From: Shewanella abyssi
Lineage (GTDB): Bacteria; Pseudomonadota; Gammaproteobacteria; Enterobacterales; Shewanellaceae
Direction of reading: 5' to 3'
Length of the DNA: 64,000 nucleotides
NCBI RefSeq assembly: GCF_023284025.1
Contig: NZ_JAKIKR010000015.1
Location: forward strand, 26,505 to 90,504
The notes below the pieces were generated by a model. The model was not told the DNA's origin. It saw only the letters and a list, made by a program, of their open reading frames with translations, and did not search any database. This document shows, piece after piece, positions 27,198 through 36,627 of the stretch (position 1 is its first letter; each line of letters starts with the position of its first letter). The position numbers and the translations under genes are program-made.

Positions 27198-27836
27198 CCT
27201 TTCGGCAAAGGTGGTTCCAATTACCTGCGGCAGGTGCTGGACAGGATGTCCGAATGTCGTGATCACATGGTCGATGATGTTCCCGACATCATCATGACAT
27301 TTCCCATATCCCTATGGGTCAGATGTGAGTGAACGACCTTATGTGCAGACGCAACTGAGGCTCGCCGCAACTCTTTATAAAAGAAAGGGTCCCTGTGAAC
27401 TCAACGAAAACGTCTGACCTCCATGGACGGAGGGAATGCCAAATTATGTCTGGAACATAATTGGCCTGTTTCCGAAGGCCTCAGCCGCATCTACACTGAG
27501 TTATAAAAGCACAATCGTTTAGCATTTGAGTTTTCAGTTTAAGACTACAAAGCACAACTATAAATTCAGAGCAGCAGAAAACACCAACTCCCCATCGAAG
27601 TTGCCGAAGTACGCATATAAAAATGTCGTAGAACCATCTTGGACGATGGTTCAGGCTCGGGGGGACATGGATGTCCCATCTGAGCCGTTAGGCGATTTTT
27701 ATTGGAGTATGAGGCCGTATCAAATGCATGTAACTTCGTCGGGGCGGCAGGGGCGATCCAAGAGGGGATTGCTGTTGATCCCCTTTTGGCCGGGTGTGGG
27801 ATGGAATCCCACGACCTTTATCAAACGGAGTTTGAT
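27198..27836 (+). ncRNA. Hairpin array with GGA loops: candidate CsrA-sequestering RNA or palindromic repeat cluster
   Basis: About 640 bases without a convincing gene contain at least eleven short near-perfect hairpins. Examples with positions: GGACA-GGA-TGTCC 27239-27251; CCTCC-ATGGAC-GGAGG 27418-27433; a 12-bp stem with loop CTGGA 27438-27464; GAACCATC-TTGGAC-GATGGTTC 27631-27652; GGGACAT-GG-ATGTCCC 27662-27677; GTGGGAT-GGA-ATCCCAC 27796-27812; ATCAAAC-GGA-GTTTGAT 27820-27836. Loops centre on GGA, and the first matches the CsrA/RsmA selection consensus ACARGGATGT. Two others (27273-27293, 27303-27318) have TCCC loops, that is GGGA on the other strand. No clear promoter, so a transcript is unproven; a family of dispersed palindromes is the alternative. 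Confidence 0.35.
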
Positions 27837-27961
27837 GATCTCAACCTCAGGTGTGGACGAAGCACTACGACGTTGATTTGGATTTTGTACAAAAATAGCT
27901 GATTTAGCCGCTAACCCTTTGGGGCTTAAACCCGTCATACCCCAACCAAACCATTAAAAGA

Positions 27962-28540
27962 TTAAGCTTTAACGAGCTTCTCTAGATCTGCTGGACGATA
28001 GTAAACTGACTTAAGTACCTTGCCTTGACGAACAATTTTACCTGCCATGTCTACATCTTTAGCGCACTTAGCTATGATGAAATCACCTTTAGTGCTACCC
28101 ACAATTTCTACGCCTTGTTTAGCATAAAAAGCGATGGTTTCGGTCAGCTCTTGCTCTGTGCGGCATACTTTACTCATGTTGCTCGAATGCACCTCATCCC
28201 AGCAAGTAACAAAGTCAATTTCACGGTTTTTAGCGACATGTAAAAGCAGGTCAATAACGTAGCTTATTTCAAGGCGGTCAGTCAGTTTTTTCGCGCCTAA
28301 ATGCACTAAACGTCCCATCAATACATAAACCGAATCCACGATTGCGTCTGCTTGCTCAACACGGCTGTCAGCTTCTGCAAGCTCAGTTAGCTCCTCAATT
28401 GCCAGTGAGGTATGCAGAGTATCGGCTTTATCATCCAGTGACGCTTCATCTTCAATCGGCAGATCAAATGTCGCTCGAAACTGGTGAATATCTCGATAAA
28501 GATGGTCGTAGAGTGGCTGATCTAAGGCTGATAGTTTCAT
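27962..28540 (-). CDS. MazG/PRA-PH-like nucleotide pyrophosphohydrolase
   Basis: 192 residues. The all-alpha NTP pyrophosphatase motif is visible: E-E-L-T-E-L-A-E-A followed after a spacer by E-Q-A-D-A-I-V-D (about residues 49-69), which binds Mg2+. The C-terminal region (A-K-Q-G-V-E-I, G-K-V-L-K-S-V-Y-Y-R-P-A-D-L) is typical of proteins annotated as phosphoribosyl-ATP pyrophosphohydrolase-like. It probably removes pyrophosphate from a non-canonical or excess nucleotide. Histidine genes are not nearby, so a role in histidine synthesis is unlikely. Confidence 0.8.
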   Translation of the reverse strand: MKLSALDQPLYDHLYRDIHQFRATFDLPIEDEASLDDKADTLHTSLAIEELTELAEADSRVEQADAIVDSVYVLMGRLVHLGAKKLTDRLEISYVIDLLLHVAKNREIDFVTCWDEVHSSNMSKVCRTEQELTETIAFYAKQGVEIVGSTKGDFIIAKCAKDVDMAGKIVRQGKVLKSVYYRPADLEKLVKA

Positions 28541-28672
28541 AAGTAATACCCTTGGCGCTAATATTCAAAAATTGCCGTCATAATAAAGAAATGAGCTTTA
28601 AAATGAAAGGTTGCTCATGTGACCGAATAGGCCCAACAGCATTTTGTTATGTTAGCTGCTTGGAGTTACGGG

Positions 28673-28936
28673 TTAATCCCCAGCTATGCCTGAAAATAAA
28701 AATGCCATGATGGTACTTAAAATACCCACTTCAACATCTCTATTAGTGGTTTTCTGGTCATTAATATTGTGCGCCTCTTGCTCTTCTCTAGCTTCGCGTG
28801 AGCGGTCTGCACCCGTGATAAAGGGCTCAGCCACTGATTGGGTTTGTTGCACGCTGCAGGCGGTTAATGGTGACATGACCAAGAAAAGAGTAATAAGCAG
28901 ACTTATAGGTGTAATGTTTGTCATCACTTTAGGCAT
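28673..28936 (-). CDS. Small lipoprotein
   Basis: 87 residues with a lipoprotein signal (I-S-L-L-I-T-L-F-L-V-M-S-P-L-T-A-C, lipobox Cys at about 27; ATG 28924 is an alternative start), then a charged region and a hydrophobic C-terminus (V-G-I-L-S-T-I-M-A-F-L-F-S-G-I). Function unknown. It follows the 90-residue gene at 28940 by 3 bases, so the two form an operon. Confidence 0.65.
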   Translation of the reverse strand: MPKVMTNITPISLLITLFLVMSPLTACSVQQTQSVAEPFITGADRSREAREEQEAHNINDQKTTNRDVEVGILSTIMAFLFSGIAGD

Positions 28937-28939
28937 GAG

Positions 28940-29212
28940 TTAGACCTCGACTTTTAGGTGGCAAAGGATTGGAGAATTAAGCTTAACGATGAGCGCTTGC
29001 ACGGAGTCTGCGCTGACATCCAACGCTTGCCAGCCATCGGTGCTCATTATCTCTAAAGCTGTGATGGAAATTGACTGGTCGTCTGTGGTGCTGGGCTTGC
29101 TTATCGACGCCTCTCCAGAGATCTTAAAAATGCCTTCGGCTGTGGTAATACGACTAATGTTAAACACTTCCATATGTTGACTCGTCTTTGAACCTAAGCG
29201 GAACATCACCAT
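28940..29212 (-). CDS. Small conserved-looking protein of unknown function
   Basis: Up to 90 residues; ATG 29173 (M-E-V-F-N-I-S-R) has a better ribosome site than 29212. It is rich in beta-prone residues with no membrane segment or cysteine motif. Its short spacing to the lipoprotein gene supports it as real. No family recognised. Confidence 0.5.
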   Translation of the reverse strand: MVMFRLGSKTSQHMEVFNISRITTAEGIFKISGEASISKPSTTDDQSISITALEIMSTDGWQALDVSADSVQALIVKLNSPILCHLKVEV

Positions 29213-29308
29213 AAAACAATACCAGAGCTAATAAAAGCATCGTTGAACGCGTTACATTAAATACAGCGTTAAATATCGATCATTACCGTTCTGAACTGAT
29301 TTTCAGCC

Positions 29309-29342
29309 AAAAAAAAGCCCTTTTGACAATAATCAAAAGGGC
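29309..29342 (-). terminator. Terminator of the leftward heme-maturation operon
   Basis: On the minus strand a perfect GCCCTTTTGA/TCAAAAGGGC stem (10 bp, 6-base loop) is followed by a run of T. It lies 46 bases downstream of the TlpA-like gene. Confidence 0.9.
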
Positions 29343-29388
29343 AGCGCGATAATACTATTTTGCGCTAGAGCAAAGCGAGAATATTGGC

Positions 29389-30009
29389 TTAGCGTTTTGC
29401 GTATTTGCTAATGAGTTTCTCTAGGTAAGGTTGGATATCCTTGTCACTCCAGTCGAGGTAACCACGCAGAAATCCAATAAGGTTACCTGAACCGTCAAAT
29501 ACATAAGTGGCTGGTACGACATCGGCAGGCATGATGTTATCTATATTCATTTCAGGGTCTAACCATGTCTGATAGTAGGCTAGATCATGACGGGCTAAGA
29601 AAGCAGCGACCTTATCGCTCTCTTCATCAATGGAGACGGGCAGCACCACTAAATCGTTGTTGATGTTTGCCTGTCTGATCGCTTCCATCTGTGGGATCTC
29701 ACTAATGCACGGAGCACACCATGTTGCCCACAAACTTATCAATACCACTTTACCATCGAACTGTTTTAAATTAATTGAGTCGCCGTTAGTGTCGGTGAAA
29801 CTGACGTCAGGCACTTTTCTTGCGGAACTCATCTCAATAAAGCGTGACATTATCATCGGCTTTTCTATCGGCTGTCCGGTGTCGTAAACCTTTTGGGTGG
29901 GAACGGCTGCCTGTACTGGAAACATCAAGGTAAAACTGACTCCGGCGATGGCGAGCAAAGACGCTAACGCTTTAGCATAAGAGCGTGGGCGAGGAACTAA
30001 ATTATTCAT
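29389..30009 (-). CDS. TlpA/CcmG-like thiol-disulfide protein of the sulfite-reductase maturation operon
   Basis: 206 residues from ATG 30009 (AGGA upstream). One N-terminal membrane anchor or signal (A-L-A-S-L-L-A-I-A-G-V-S-F) precedes a thioredoxin fold with the active site W-C-A-P-C (about 100-104) and a cis-Pro loop (V-V-P-A-T-Y-V-F). It should reduce cytochrome c cysteines in the periplasm before heme attachment. It is last of three genes (CcmF-like, CcmH-like, this), overlapping the CcmH-like stop, and should act on SirA. Confidence 0.88.
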   Translation of the reverse strand: MNNLVPRPRSYAKALASLLAIAGVSFTLMFPVQAAVPTQKVYDTGQPIEKPMIMSRFIEMSSARKVPDVSFTDTNGDSINLKQFDGKVVLISLWATWCAPCISEIPQMEAIRQANINNDLVVLPVSIDEESDKVAAFLARHDLAYYQTWLDPEMNIDNIMPADVVPATYVFDGSGNLIGFLRGYLDWSDKDIQPYLEKLISKYAKR

Positions 30010-30490
30010 GGAGAGTATCCTGCTCAAGTTTTTGAGCTTTCAATGTTGGTTGCACGAAGAAAAACAGACCGACTATGGCGAGTAGCACCAAGATGATGGG
30101 GATTAACCACAGCATAAAGGTATGACTACTGAGCGCTGGCATGTAGCGGATCTTCTCGCCGTAACGGACGACCATAAAATCAATAATGGCAGCTTTAGAT
30201 TGCCCTTCGTCCAGCATTAAAAATATCTGCCCTTTAAGTTCACTGGCAATCTTGCTCTGTGAATCAAATAGGTTTTGATTTACCGCCATTGGGCAGCGCA
30301 GTTCGCGCGCAATTTCAAAGCCCATATCCCGCTTTTGTGTATCGGTATAATGGGTCGCTACTAGGCTATCTTGGGCAAAGGCAGTGATACAAAACAGTGC
30401 TGACAACAGAATCAATACTGTGGATAGTACGCCTTGTGTCGCCTGAGTAAAGTGGGTTCTAGCAGCCATTTTTCCGCTATGCCAATTCAT
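30002..30490 (-). CDS. CcmH/NrfF-like heme-lyase subunit with altered CXXC (CXXA)
   Basis: 162 residues from ATG 30490 (GGGAG 7 bases upstream). A signal-like helix is followed by the CcmH/NrfF three-helix domain and a C-terminal membrane helix (L-W-L-I-P-I-I-L-V-L-L-A-I-V). The family motif L-R-C-P-Q-C-Q-N reads here L-R-C-P-M-A-V-N: the second Cys is Ala, confirmed at the codon level (TGC CCA ATG GCG GTA). A single Cys could still form a mixed disulfide with an apocytochrome. Together with the CcmF-like partner it likely forms the special lyase for SirA. Confidence 0.88.
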   Translation of the reverse strand: MNWHSGKMAARTHFTQATQGVLSTVLILLSALFCITAFAQDSLVATHYTDTQKRDMGFEIARELRCPMAVNQNLFDSQSKIASELKGQIFLMLDEGQSKAAIIDFMVVRYGEKIRYMPALSSHTFMLWLIPIILVLLAIVGLFFFVQPTLKAQKLEQDTLHE

Positions 30491-32471
30491 TGCAGTACTC
30501 CCGCTGTGTTGTTGGCGAATGGATCCGCGCGATACTTTTTTTGCTAGCAAAGACAATAACAACTCCGCTAATCATCATGAAAAGTGCGCCTAACCATATC
30601 CAGTTGACTAACGGCTTGTAGCTGATCCTGATAAGGTATTCATTGTCATTAAGGCCAGGATTATTCGTTAGCTTTTGTCCCATAGAAACATATAAATCCC
30701 CTAGGAGGCCGCTATGGATACCTGCAGCTGACATCTCCATGCCATTGGTTTTAAAGGTTTGCCTTTGGGGATAGAGGTAGGTCACAAACTGGTTTTGGCT
30801 ATCCATTACTCTTATTTGAGCTTGAATAGCGCTGTAGCTGCCAGTTTCAACGGCTTGTGTCTCATCATAGATAAAGCTGTAGCCGCTAAGTGTCTTACCT
30901 TGACCTGGCCCCATACGCAGTAGCTCTTCAGTCTCAAAGTTGGACACTAACGTAGCCCCTAAAACGGATATTGCCACGCCGATGTGAGCGAAACACATCC
31001 CGTAAAAACGCAATGATGACGAGCCATTATCTGTGCTGTTCTCATCGTTTTTAATGGCGGCTCGTTGCACTAATGCAAGCCCGGTTGCACTGATGATCCA
31101 TAGAGAAGAGAACAAGCCCAGTAGTAGCCAAACGCTAAACGACTCTTTTGTCATCCAGGTGGTGGTCAAGGCCATTAGCATGCACGCGGCCATTAATATT
31201 AAAGGCTGCTGCATCTTAGTGCTATGGCGCCAATTTTGCAGAGGGGCAAGGCCCATCAGTAAACAGATCAGTGCAGTGAGTGGAATAAAAATACTGTTGA
31301 AGTAGGGCGCGCCCACAGAGATTGTTTGTCCAGTGATGACTTCGAACATCAGCGGGTAGCAAGTGCCTAATAATACCGAAATGGCGGCGATGACCAGTAA
31401 CATATTACCGAGCAGTATTAGGCTTTCTTTAGACCACAGCGAGAATGTGATGGGTGCAGCCTTTATACTCGTTCGCTGGGCAAACAACGCCATCGCCGAG
31501 CCTGAAAATACAATCAGTAGGATCAGTATCGACACACCACGGGTGGGATCTGATGCAAAAGCGTGCACCGATTGGACCACGCCTGAGCGCACTAAAAAAC
31601 TGCCTAATAGACTTAACGAAAAAGCCAATATGGCCAAGAAAATACTACTAGACCCCAATATGCCGCGTTTTGCGGTCAGTAATATTGAGTGAACCATCGC
31701 AGTCGACACTAGCCAGGGAATAAATGAAGCGTTCTCTACTGGGTCCCAAAACCACCAACCTCCCCAGCCCAGTTCGTTATAAGCCCACCAAGAGCCAAAT
31801 GCATTGCCGCCGGTTAAAAAGACCCATGCCAAAACCGCCCAAGGTTGCAGATAACGTGCATATTGTTGACTCAAGCCACCGGATAATAAGGCTGCAACGG
31901 CACCCGCGAAACAGATGGTTAACCCAACGTAGCCAAGAAACAGCAGCGGCGGATGGATGATCAGTCCGATGTCTTGCAGAATGGGGTTGAGATCTCTGCC
32001 CTCAATGGGGATATCGGGTAATAGCCGGGTGAATGGGCTAGAGGTAAAAAGTAGAAAGAGACAAAAACCGAATATTAGCAGTGCGGCAACCGCTACCAGC
32101 TTGTGATGAAAATGCTGCTTAGTCCCAGGGGCGCGGTTAATGATAAAGGCCGCCCATACGGCAATGGCGACCACCCAAAACAACATAGAGCCTTCATGGG
32201 AGCCCCATACCGCAGCCACTTTATATAAAGTGGCTAACTGTGTATTAGAGTTATTGGCAACGTAGGCGACCGAGAAGTCATCAACAAGGAAGCAGTAAGC
32301 TAAAGATAGTATTGAACACACTAGCGTTAAACACATCAGTGTGGTTAATGGCTTGGTATAGCTAAGCAGATACTCACTGTCTAGCTTAATACCGATAATG
32401 GTGACTGTAGATAATATAAGTGACAAAGTTGAAGAAATTATCAGCAGTATTAAGCCTATCTCTGGGATCAT
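30477..32471 (-). CDS. CcmF/NrfE-like heme lyase, dedicated to SirA
   Basis: 664 residues from ATG 32471, with GGAGG 6 bases upstream; the frame opens at 32510. Polytopic; the tryptophan-rich heme-handling motif is present (N-E-L-G-W-G-G-W-W-F-W-D-P-V-E-N-A-S) with W-G-S-H-E-G-S and H-P-P conserved His segments. CcmF-type lyases attach heme to CXXCH sites; NrfE, its paralogue, is specialised for an unusual site in NrfA. Divergent from sirA, so the likely client is the CX15CH heme of SirA. Confidence 0.92.
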   Translation of the reverse strand: MIPEIGLILLIISSTLSLILSTVTIIGIKLDSEYLLSYTKPLTTLMCLTLVCSILSLAYCFLVDDFSVAYVANNSNTQLATLYKVAAVWGSHEGSMLFWVVAIAVWAAFIINRAPGTKQHFHHKLVAVAALLIFGFCLFLLFTSSPFTRLLPDIPIEGRDLNPILQDIGLIIHPPLLFLGYVGLTICFAGAVAALLSGGLSQQYARYLQPWAVLAWVFLTGGNAFGSWWAYNELGWGGWWFWDPVENASFIPWLVSTAMVHSILLTAKRGILGSSSIFLAILAFSLSLLGSFLVRSGVVQSVHAFASDPTRGVSILILLIVFSGSAMALFAQRTSIKAAPITFSLWSKESLILLGNMLLVIAAISVLLGTCYPLMFEVITGQTISVGAPYFNSIFIPLTALICLLMGLAPLQNWRHSTKMQQPLILMAACMLMALTTTWMTKESFSVWLLLGLFSSLWIISATGLALVQRAAIKNDENSTDNGSSSLRFYGMCFAHIGVAISVLGATLVSNFETEELLRMGPGQGKTLSGYSFIYDETQAVETGSYSAIQAQIRVMDSQNQFVTYLYPQRQTFKTNGMEMSAAGIHSGLLGDLYVSMGQKLTNNPGLNDNEYLIRISYKPLVNWIWLGALFMMISGVVIVFASKKSIARIHSPTTQREYCNELA

Positions 32472-33171
32472 ATATACCTCCACACCTCTAAAAAATTCTG
32501 AGTGATTCATGCAAAAGACTTTGTCTATATAAGTATTGTCTTTATATAGGTGCTGTATTTAAATAAGCACTGTCTTTATATAGGTGCTATATAAGTACAA
32601 TGTCGATTAACTACGCCAACTAGATGGTGTTTTATTAATAATGTACTCGTATAACTATTGACGTCTGCTTAATATCGCTGTTACTAGTTTATGTTTACTT
32701 TAATGAATCCTAAGTTAGAAGTGATGAAAATAATGAGAGCTAGTTCAAACTCTCGTTTTAGATGTCTAACTACGACTATTTTTAATATATAAATGTTGTG
32801 TTTAAACTATTTTCAGATCTAAAAATATCACTTTTACACTTCAATAATCACCGCGTTAACTTTATAACTCATTGTTTATTAGTTGGTATTTTGTTTTTAC
32901 AACTGTTCACAACTAATGCGTTTTTTTCTGTGCACTAGCGCATACTTTTTATTCCCATTATCGGGAGAATAGCGGTTGCTCAGTTGTTTAAGTCGTTCGG
33001 TGAACGGTTAGGTTTTGTAAGACACATTAGATAAATAAGCCTTGATACTGGCAGTGGAAAATAACGACTCGGTGAAGTTGTTTTCTACTTCAGTAAAGCT
33101 AATGACTAATGTTAAGCGTAAAAGATAAACCAGATTTTAAAAATAATACTGATGATAAGTAGGAGTGAATG
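32472..33171 (+). promoter_or_regulatory. Divergent control region of the sulfite respiration island
   Basis: 700 AT-rich bases separate the two operons. An 18-bp direct repeat, TGTCTTTATATAGGTGCT, occurs at 32537-32554 and 32571-32588 (34-bp period), and a partial relative TTGTCTATATAAGTA precedes it at about 32521-32535. These lie close upstream of the CcmF-like gene. I see no clean CRP or FNR consensus in front of sirA. The AGGAG at 33161-33165 is the sirA ribosome site. Confidence 0.5.
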
Positions 33172-35205
33172 ATGAGACGATGGAAGCACAAGGTAGCATT
33201 AAGCGTGCTGTTTTGTTTTGGTGCCATTGCTAATGTTAATGCCAGTGGTGGCAAATATAACAGTGTACCAGAAATGGGTAAAACAGCGAAAGAAGCGATT
33301 GCCAATTACAAGGGTACAGAAAGAATCAACGGTGTTAAAACACTGCAGGATTATATTGTTCAAGAGGAAGAATTATTCGATTTCTTGTTCGAAAATCATC
33401 CGCTATTTAAATATCAACAATCCGGAAACTTAGTGGGTGATTACCACATTAGTGACCGTGGTGAAGAGTATTTAGATACAGGTAAGAGCCCAAACTATAG
33501 CTCTATTGATGGTAAGCCTCGCGCAGTTCAGTACCGTTTAGGTGCAAAATCCATTTTGGATTATCCAAATAACTTCGTTGGTCCAGAAAAGTGCGCAGAG
33601 TGTCATGCGACTCAATACGAGAAGTGGCAACGTTCGCGTCACGCTAAAACGGTTCGTTTTCCTGGTGAACATCCAGAAGTAGATAACGATATTGAACAAA
33701 CCATGTATGGCACCAAAGATACCTCAATCTTACCTGACGGTATTACCCCTGATGCTATCTATGCCACCGTAGGTACACCGCGTACCAAATACGGTTTCAT
33801 TGATGCTTGGCTAGTTCGTGGTACCTACCACATTGAAGGCGGATTGCTTCGCGACGGAACCGGTAAAATGGTCGCCGGTGCTAACCAGTTCTCTCGTGGT
33901 TGGGCTGAGTGGTTAACCGATGATATGGCGAAGAAAATTAACGCCGTTATCCCGGAGTTTCCTACAACACTTGCTGGTTTTGGCGGTTCAGGTTCGCACC
34001 AAAAAGGCATGAGTTCTTACGGCGCTAAATACCGTAAAGAGATGTTGTTCCAACCAGCAAGTTCATATTGCGAAATTTGTCACTCTTTCAAATTTGATTT
34101 CCAAAATCAGCAAGAGTACTTCGATGCCTTAGGTGATCCTAAGAAACTGCAAGAGCATACCATTAGTAAGGGTATTGCTTGTGAAGAGTGTCATGGCGCT
34201 GGCGGTCACTTAGATGGCGGTACTGGTGGCATGCAGTCTAACTGTGAACGTTGTCACCAACGCTTCCAGTACAACCCTGCACTTATGGACACTCCAGAAA
34301 ACGACGCGAAAGGTGAATATGCCTTTGGTGTGAAGATGAAGTCTCTTTGCCCATCTTGTGGTACTGAAGGTTCACAGATGTATAGCTCTATGCACTATGA
34401 AAAAGGCATGCGCTGTACAACTTGTCATGATCCACATGAAGTGACCGATGGTTCATGGATGTCAGGCATCACCAAGCCTAAGTTGAAAAAAGACTGTAAA
34501 GATTGTCATGAAGCACAAACCTTGATTGCTGAGAACACGAAAACTCACAGCGAACAAACTTGCCAAAGTTGTCATATGCCTAACATGGGCAGTTGTGAAA
34601 ACTTTAAGGCAATGCAGTTCCCTGACCAAGCTGGTTTCGATGCGGTACGTAAGTCTCACATGTGGAAAATCGACGTAGATCCAAAGCGTAAAACGATTAA
34701 CCCACCTGAAGGCGAGCCTCGTACTCAAGGTCCTAAAGCAGGTAAAGGTTGGACGGTTGCTAAGAATGAAGAGGGACGCTCTTACCTTGATTTAATGTGG
34801 TCTTGTGCTCGTACGGCAATCTCTGACCACGATGTGGTAGAGAACAAAGGTTGTCACAGTCAGTTCCAATCTGAGCTAGAGACAGGTCTGCATTATGAAG
34901 ACCAGATGGAGATCTACGGCGAAGTAATGAAGTGGCAGACCCCTATTAAAGAGGTTTACGGCCAAGTTGAAGTTGCACTAGAGCGCATTGATAAGCTGCT
35001 CGAAGTGACCAAGTTATCTATTGAAGACAAGACACAGGTTCTTATGCTCGCTGAAAAAGCAAAAGAGACAGTTGATCTTATCCGCAAAGATGGTTCTTGG
35101 GGTGTTCACGGATTCCGTTACAGCCAGAAACGTCTCGATGCAGCGCTAACGTATGTTACTCAAGCGCAAAACATCTTAGATGGTACTGGTTACGCGGCTA
35201 AGTAA
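33172..35205 (+). CDS. sirA: Octaheme dissimilatory sulfite reductase SirA (MccA family)
   Basis: 677 residues from ATG 33172 (AGGAG at 6 bases; ATG 33169 is too close). A signal peptide ends about V-N-A-S. Seven CXXCH sites lie at about residues 141, 300, 337, 358, 415, 442 and 464, and the eighth heme site is C-X15-C-H (Cys 545 and 561), the hallmark of MccA/SirA. Extra cysteines (C-P-S-C at 393-396, C475) are candidates for the Cu(I) ligands found at the MccA heme-copper active site. It reduces sulfite to sulfide with six electrons in the periplasm. First gene of the rightward operon. Confidence 0.96.
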   Translation: MRRWKHKVALSVLFCFGAIANVNASGGKYNSVPEMGKTAKEAIANYKGTERINGVKTLQDYIVQEEELFDFLFENHPLFKYQQSGNLVGDYHISDRGEEYLDTGKSPNYSSIDGKPRAVQYRLGAKSILDYPNNFVGPEKCAECHATQYEKWQRSRHAKTVRFPGEHPEVDNDIEQTMYGTKDTSILPDGITPDAIYATVGTPRTKYGFIDAWLVRGTYHIEGGLLRDGTGKMVAGANQFSRGWAEWLTDDMAKKINAVIPEFPTTLAGFGGSGSHQKGMSSYGAKYRKEMLFQPASSYCEICHSFKFDFQNQQEYFDALGDPKKLQEHTISKGIACEECHGAGGHLDGGTGGMQSNCERCHQRFQYNPALMDTPENDAKGEYAFGVKMKSLCPSCGTEGSQMYSSMHYEKGMRCTTCHDPHEVTDGSWMSGITKPKLKKDCKDCHEAQTLIAENTKTHSEQTCQSCHMPNMGSCENFKAMQFPDQAGFDAVRKSHMWKIDVDPKRKTINPPEGEPRTQGPKAGKGWTVAKNEEGRSYLDLMWSCARTAISDHDVVENKGCHSQFQSELETGLHYEDQMEIYGEVMKWQTPIKEVYGQVEVALERIDKLLEVTKLSIEDKTQVLMLAEKAKETVDLIRKDGSWGVHGFRYSQKRLDAALTYVTQAQNILDGTGYAAK

Positions 35206-35227
35206 GCCCTAACTCGTTAGCAAAACG

Positions 35228-35284
35228 TTACCTCGGGAGTGGAAGCCGTCGCTGGAAATGCCACAGCAGAAAGTTCCGAGGTAA
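35228..35284 (+). other. Intercistronic inverted repeat after sirA
   Basis: TTACCTCGG (35228-35236) pairs perfectly with CCGAGGTAA (35276-35284) across 39 bases, without a T-run. It probably stabilises the abundant sirA message or marks processing rather than stopping transcription. Confidence 0.6.
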
Positions 35285-35299
35285 ATAAGAGACAAAAAT

Positions 35300-35728
35300 A
35301 TGAAAAAAGCACTTGGTCAGATCCTAGTCACACTCACACTGCTCGCCAGCACAACAGCTTGTTTTGCCGGTGGTGGTTCAGAGATGGCACCTGCTCCTCG
35401 CTATGAGCACCAACTCAATACCATCACTATGAGAGAAGTTGACAGTTTAGTGGGTAAAGAGGGGGTGTACTTTTTTGATGTCAACACGTTGGAGTTGTGG
35501 GCAGAGGGATTTATTCCAGGTGCTATCTATTTCAATGTTAAAGATTGGAAGAAGGTTCTACCACAGAATAAAGATGCCCAGATGATTTTCTACTGTGCAA
35601 ATCGTCTTTGTAATGCAAGTGAAATCGCCGCACACGCGGCAATGAAAATGGGCTACAGCAACGTAAGGCAGATGCCCGATGGAATATACGGCTGGCGATT
35701 ATCAAACCGCGTAACCGAAAGGCCATAA
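35300..35728 (+). CDS. Exported rhodanese-like protein
   Basis: 142 residues: signal peptide with T-T-A-C-F-A-G, so possibly a lipoprotein (Cys about 21), then a rhodanese domain with D-V-N-T-L-E-L-W-A-E-G-F-I-P-G-A and a candidate catalytic loop Y-C-A-N-R-L-C-N-A-S-E-I-A-A-H-A (Cys about 103, with a second Cys at 108). It may handle sulfur or thiol intermediates near SirA, or bind copper. Second gene of the sir operon. Confidence 0.85.
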   Translation: MKKALGQILVTLTLLASTTACFAGGGSEMAPAPRYEHQLNTITMREVDSLVGKEGVYFFDVNTLELWAEGFIPGAIYFNVKDWKKVLPQNKDAQMIFYCANRLCNASEIAAHAAMKMGYSNVRQMPDGIYGWRLSNRVTERP

Positions 35729-35788
35729 CAGATGGATGTTGTGCAACCAATTTTATGAATGACTTTTTTATTTAATGAGACAATGACC

Positions 35789-36580
35789 ATGAAAAAATTC
35801 GCAAAAACTTCTATTGCTGTTGTGACGGGACTTTCCCTCTTTATTTCTGCCAGCAGCATGGCTAACACAGCACTGACTACCGACACTCAAAAAGAGTCCT
35901 ACAGCATCGGCGCCTCTTTAGGTAAGTACATTTCAAGCCAAATTTACAGCCAAACTGAGCTCGGTGCTGAAGTCGACGTTGATCTTGTTATTGAAGGTGT
36001 TGTTGACGCACTAAAAAACAACCCGCAGTTTTCAGACGAAGAGATCCTCACCTTTTTAAATCAGCGGGCAGCGCAATTAAATGCAGCGAGAACAGCTGCT
36101 GAAGAGAAAGCGGCGTTAAAGAATATGACCGCTGGTAGTAACTTCCTGACTAACAACAAGAAGCTAGCTGGGGTTACCGTGACCGAATCAGGCCTGCAAT
36201 ATCAGGTGATTTCAGAGGGTGAGGGACGCAAGCCGTCACCAGAGGATGTGGTCACAGTACATTACAAAGGTTACCTAGTTGACGGTACTGAATTTGATAA
36301 CTCTTATGAGCGTGATGAGCCGAATCGCTTTGCCTTGATGAGTGTGATTGAGGGATGGCAAGAGGGGATCCCGTTAATGAGCGAAGGTGCCATTTACAAG
36401 TTCTCCATTCCATCGGCATTAGCCTATGGCGAAAAGCAGGTCGGCATCATTCCACCAAGCTCGACATTAGTGTTCGAAGTTGAGTTAGTTAAAGTGGAAG
36501 CGCCTGGCGAAAACGCACATGGCATGGGCCTAAGCGGCATGGGCATGGGTGGCATGATGGGAGCGGGTAAAGCGCATTAG
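35789..36580 (+). CDS. Periplasmic FKBP-type peptidyl-prolyl isomerase
   Basis: 263 residues from ATG 35789. Signal peptide (M-K-K-F-A-K to S-M-A-N), an FkpA/Mip-like dimerisation helix region (S-Y-S-I-G-A-S-L-G-K-Y), and an FKBP domain (V-T-V-H-Y-K-G-Y-L-V-D-G-T-E-F-D-N-S, P-S-A-L-A-Y-G, L-V-F-E-V-E-L). An unusual Gly/Met-rich tail ends with H (M-G-M-G-G-M-M-G-A-G-K-A-H), which might bind copper. The Wolinella mcc operon also carries an isomerase, so a folding role for SirA/MccA is likely. Confidence 0.9.
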   Translation: MKKFAKTSIAVVTGLSLFISASSMANTALTTDTQKESYSIGASLGKYISSQIYSQTELGAEVDVDLVIEGVVDALKNNPQFSDEEILTFLNQRAAQLNAARTAAEEKAALKNMTAGSNFLTNNKKLAGVTVTESGLQYQVISEGEGRKPSPEDVVTVHYKGYLVDGTEFDNSYERDEPNRFALMSVIEGWQEGIPLMSEGAIYKFSIPSALAYGEKQVGIIPPSSTLVFEVELVKVEAPGENAHGMGLSGMGMGGMMGAGKAH

Positions 36581-36627
36581 TGCTTAGCACTCTTGAGCGT
36601 ATTCCTTCAATAATTTAGAGAGTCACT

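Noticed and set aside
27526..27876. A 116-codon frame across the hairpin array
   Set aside because: It is made of the palindromic hairpins themselves, has no ribosome site or family motif, and overlapping frames of the same style exist on both strands.
32940..32960. TGTGC-N6-GCATA upstream of sirA as a CRP site
   Set aside because: Too many mismatches to TGTGA-N6-TCACA to call.
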